Of a DNA stretch of 64,000 bases, positions 61,251 through 64,000 are shown one piece after another. A model generated the notes under the pieces. The model saw only the letters and a list, made by a program, of their open reading frames with translations. It was not told the DNA's origin and did not search any database. Both the position numbers and the translations under genes were made by a program. This DNA is from Rhopalosiphum padi (taxonomy: Eukaryota; Arthropoda; Insecta; Hemiptera; Aphididae): NCBI RefSeq assembly GCF_020882245.1, contig NC_083598.1, positions 2,721,178 to 2,785,177 of the forward strand, given 5' to 3'. Every line of letters begins with the position of its first letter. The first letter of the stretch is position 1.

Positions 61251-62509
61251 TACAAGTTTATAATTTGGCAATCGTGCAAGTGTATTTATCGATACGAATT
61301 TAAACTAAAAATAAAAAAACTTAAACACGATGTATAGATATGCAAAAAACACGCGTGATGGCTGTGAAACGGGGCGATAATATTATAGCGGACGGCGAAA
61401 AATTGCGATGTCATACTACAGTCTATATGACGTGAACGATATCGAAAAATTTCCAGTCTTTTCACTTTCGATTTTGGATTTATTTCTGGTTAACGTTAAT
61501 GACATTTTTATATTATGTAAATTTAAACCCTTATCGCGGATTTTAAATGTATGTTGCAAATAGTTATTTCACGTAGTAGTTATTTTCAAAATATTTGCAT
61601 AAGTTTTTACTGTTTTTCGTGAATGAACCAAGTGGATTTCAGGCCAACTTCACATTTAAAAAGTGGATTTGTAGGCAAAAATCGACACGCAAATTTCAAA
61701 ATTATAGTCTCAATCATATTTTGTCTGTAACTATCAAATATCTACTTCGAACATTTTGAAAGCGAATTTTCAAAATATTTATGCAAATTTCAAGTCGAGA
61801 CGTTATAACGTCCCCTCTTCACTGACTCGTACCGTATCGTAACTTAGTGGCGTATCAAAGTAGTTATGTTCATAGTGATTGATCAAATTAACATACGTCA
61901 TATTTATTGTTGTTTTTATAAATTTAATAATTTTTTAATGTTTCAAATAAATTTTATTCTGTGGGAAATTTACTTCCTATTTTAGCCGCACCTGTGTAAT
62001 GTGCATGTAATGATTTTATTTGCACTCTGTAGCGTATATTAAGAATTTATTAATGTTTCAATAATGTTTTTAAGGCATAATGATTTTTGTATAACTATTG
62101 ACTGAAAAAGTGTAATATTATAGTTATATTAAAGTAATTTTTCAATTTAATTTTTAGTAATACATTTTTATTCAAACTATCTGTATTAAAAAATAGCATT
62201 ACAATATTTAACTATCTTCTTTTTGGGGACAATATTAATTTTAAAACAATATACCTCTATATGGCTACATGTAACTACTTTTAAAATATTATTTATATTA
62301 TATTACAAAGGTTGTGAATGGACTATAAACTCATACATTATGGCTTATAGAATAAATATAGTATACCTACAGTTATAATATAATAATAAATTATATAAAT
62401 ATATTAATATATTATTATTAATAATATACTATATTCATAAGATATTAAACATCATTCTACATACAATGTTTTTTAAGTTTTTAAAATTTTAACCGACCCA
62501 CTACATTTT
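61251..62509. other. AT-rich spacer without recognisable gene
   Basis: A phrase TTTTCAAAATATTTGCATAA (about 61583) recurs in modified form at about 61769. Otherwise no repeats, frames or elements are recognised. Confidence 0.45.
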
Positions 62510-63130
62510 ATTTCACCTGTGTTCGCGCCGTATGTGTATTTTGAATTTCGCGCCACCATCGTATCTTGTTTTATGTTATCATTTTCAGGTGTCGTGCACG
62601 TCAGCCGTGCGGGTGGTACTATCAGTCGCTTGATAATGACCGTTTTTTCCCGTTTTTCATTTTTAAAATTTCAATTATGTGTCCGTGTTTTTCTTAAGGT
62701 TCCAATGTTCAATGTTCAGTGTCCAATTCAGTCAAGTCATTCTCGCAGTGTCGCCTAATTTCAGGTTTGTTGAACTTTGGTGTGCGTTGACACTGTGGAG
62801 ATTGAACTTGGCTGAAAAGGTTACAAAAGCCGGCGCGCACGGGCGTCTCGCTCTCTTCGTTTTTGTTTTGCCGTTCGAGCTGTGTGAGAACAATCTCAGC
62901 CAGTGACTATATTTCTCTTGTTAGTTTGTCTCTTCACTCTTGTTAATCGTCTGAACTGGTGGCCCGTTGGTCGTACGTTCTCGGGGTTGTCACACATTTT
63001 ATTTGATATTGTATTCCTTATATTCACATCCAAGTGTGGGCATCCCGAGGCGGTAGCGTTATGGTTTGAAGCCGCCAACAGACACCAGTTCCCAGGTAAT
63101 CGGCTGACGAGCCGCATTATATAATATTAT
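62510..63130 (+). other. T-rich leader-like stretch, possible LTR/leader or 5' exon
   Basis: Composition is balanced and T-rich, unlike flanking DNA. It includes a TCTCTTCACTCTTG-rich segment (62905-62945) followed by CTGAACTGGTGGCCCGTTGG (62951-62970). TGGTGGCCCG could be a primer-binding site (complement of a tRNA 3' end in CCA). A donor-like CCCAG|GTAATC is at 63095/63096, preceded by an open stretch reading CGHPEAVALWFEAANRHQF. These fit an LTR-retrotransposon leader or a host 5' exon. No paired LTR or gag/pol is within the window, so the call is weak. Confidence 0.3.
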
Positions 63131-63145
63131 TTATACGTTGTCGTA

Positions 63146-63521
63146 GAGCCAGCTTAGGCTAAATATATTTTATTACTGTCATATATTAGTGAGCCAGCAT
63201 AGGCCAATTGTATTTTTACTTTGTTATACTCTTGTTGAACTGGCATAAGTCAACAATATTATTATATTACTCATATTGGTATTTTTTTTATAGAGTAATA
63301 ACTATTCACATTTGTTCCTATTTTTTTGTCATTATAGTGTATTGGGTCAAACAGGCCATAAAGCATTATTTATTCTATTATTGAAGAGCCAGGCTAATTG
63401 CATATTTTTATTTTTTTCATTATATACTGTTGCTATTCTTATACCTTATTTTTTTATATTATTATTGAACCGGCTTAGGTCAATTAATTTTATTGTATTA
63501 TCAATGAGCTGGCAAAGTCAA
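63146..63521 (+). repeat. Degenerate tandem motif array, six copies of GARCYGGCWTAGGTCAA
   Basis: Copies start at 63146, 63191, 63237, 63386 (shortened), 63467 and 63506. Each is followed by a T/A-rich segment (for example TATTTTATTACTGTC). Adjacent spacings are about 45, 46, 149, 81 and 39 bases, suggesting an eroded minisatellite with a unit near 40-46 bases. The core AGGTCA-like word resembles a nuclear-receptor half-site, which may be coincidence. Confidence 0.6.
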
Positions 63522-64000
63522 AATATATACATGTTTTTTTTTTTATCATATTATAAATAGTATTATTTATTAATTTATTCTATTAAATTATTGTGTGAGT
63601 AGCGCAACACATGCGGTTGCCTGCTTACAGTCGTGAAGGCACCCTTGTTTTGTTTTACCTTTTCAAGACAAGAGCCGATCGCGGTTACAACCTGCATTGG
63701 TTGTATTAAAATAATATAATATATAATAAAGACAATTATACGCAATATATTGGTTAGTGTTATATTTTTTAACCACACGTACTCTTGAATGACTTTCTTC
63801 AAATCATTTCCAAGAATTTTGAAAAAAATTAAATATCGTGCATACGATTCATACGTCTTACGATGCACTATTAGACTCAAAATCTAATATGTGTGTACTT
63901 TTTACGGTGATTGTTTTTGTATTTTTTCACTTCGTTTTTCCTCGTGAAATCGTGGCGTGCACATTGTACACATATATAGGTAAGACGTATATAATATATT
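63522..64000. other. Spacer with a possible minus-strand micro-exon
   Basis: On the minus strand an acceptor-like CCAATGCAG (ending near 63691) precedes a short open stretch reading VVTAIGSCLEK and a donor-like AAAG|GTAAAA near 63658. The signal is slight and no homologue is known to me. Confidence 0.2.

Noticed and set aside
1..64000. CRISPR arrays, bacterial operons or prophage genes
   Set aside because: No regularly spaced identical repeats with unique spacers, no ribosome-binding sites with dense ORFs; sequence texture is eukaryotic.
1..64000. A previously undescribed multi-gene system
   Set aside because: No cluster of coherent coding genes is visible. The organised structures are transposon remnants, simple repeats and isolated GC islands; the motif array at 63146-63521 is the only structure without a ready explanation.

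Overview
The window is eukaryotic nuclear DNA, very AT-rich, with no bacterial gene organisation. Almost every open frame above 60 codons is interrupted, low in complexity, or explained by (CA)n, (TA)n or trinucleotide runs. The texture points to an aphid: endless TATA/AATAAT spacer, the palindromic word TAGGTACCTA (for example 17641-17650) and its relatives GTACCTAC and ATAGGTA, and small transposons with C-rich or G-rich ends. This is inference from composition and remembered repeat families, not from a database search. No complete, recognisable host protein-coding gene, tRNA, rRNA or CRISPR array was found. The window is best read as intergenic or intronic DNA.

What can be supported best is transposon archaeology. 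There are short non-autonomous elements with paired termini and, in several cases, target-site duplications: hAT-like elements at 5193-5340, 25103-25286, 35953-36460 and 39374-39630; a probable one at 15354-15877; and a long-inverted-repeat element in TTAA sites at 54902-55287. A hAT transposase relic of the GTF2IRD2/ZBED-like kind, with its BED zinc finger broken by one frameshift and its 5' terminal repeat still visible, sits at 20240-20899. The 3' end of a LINE (RNase H tail of ORF2) is at 13320-13780. Two unnamed interspersed repeats are each present twice: 16967-17440 with 44700-45240, and 14150-14640 with 50630-50960. Other inverted-repeat elements of lower certainty are at 8163-8363, 19225-19740, 23536-23740 and 47788-47894.

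Within the AT-rich background are GC-richer, CpG-containing islands (about 3000-3350, 3900-4560, 21350-22600, 28190-28470, 36960-37170, 38040-38560, 47400-47620, 49800-50000, 56500-57720, 60400-61250, 62510-63110). Some carry core-promoter-like sequences (346-405, 36995-37002, 39694-39725, 48715-48722, 50203-50210), small ATG-initiated frames or splice-site-like ends. None matches a family I recognise. They are listed at low confidence as candidate exons or short genes. A 64 kb window contains many 30-50 codon frames by chance, so they need expression or conservation evidence.

The right end (62510-64000) differs from the rest: a T-rich leader-like stretch with a primer-binding-site-like word, followed by a degenerate 16-17 bp motif (GARCYGGCWTAGGTCAA) repeated six times between 63146 and 63521. 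This is the least explained structure in the window.
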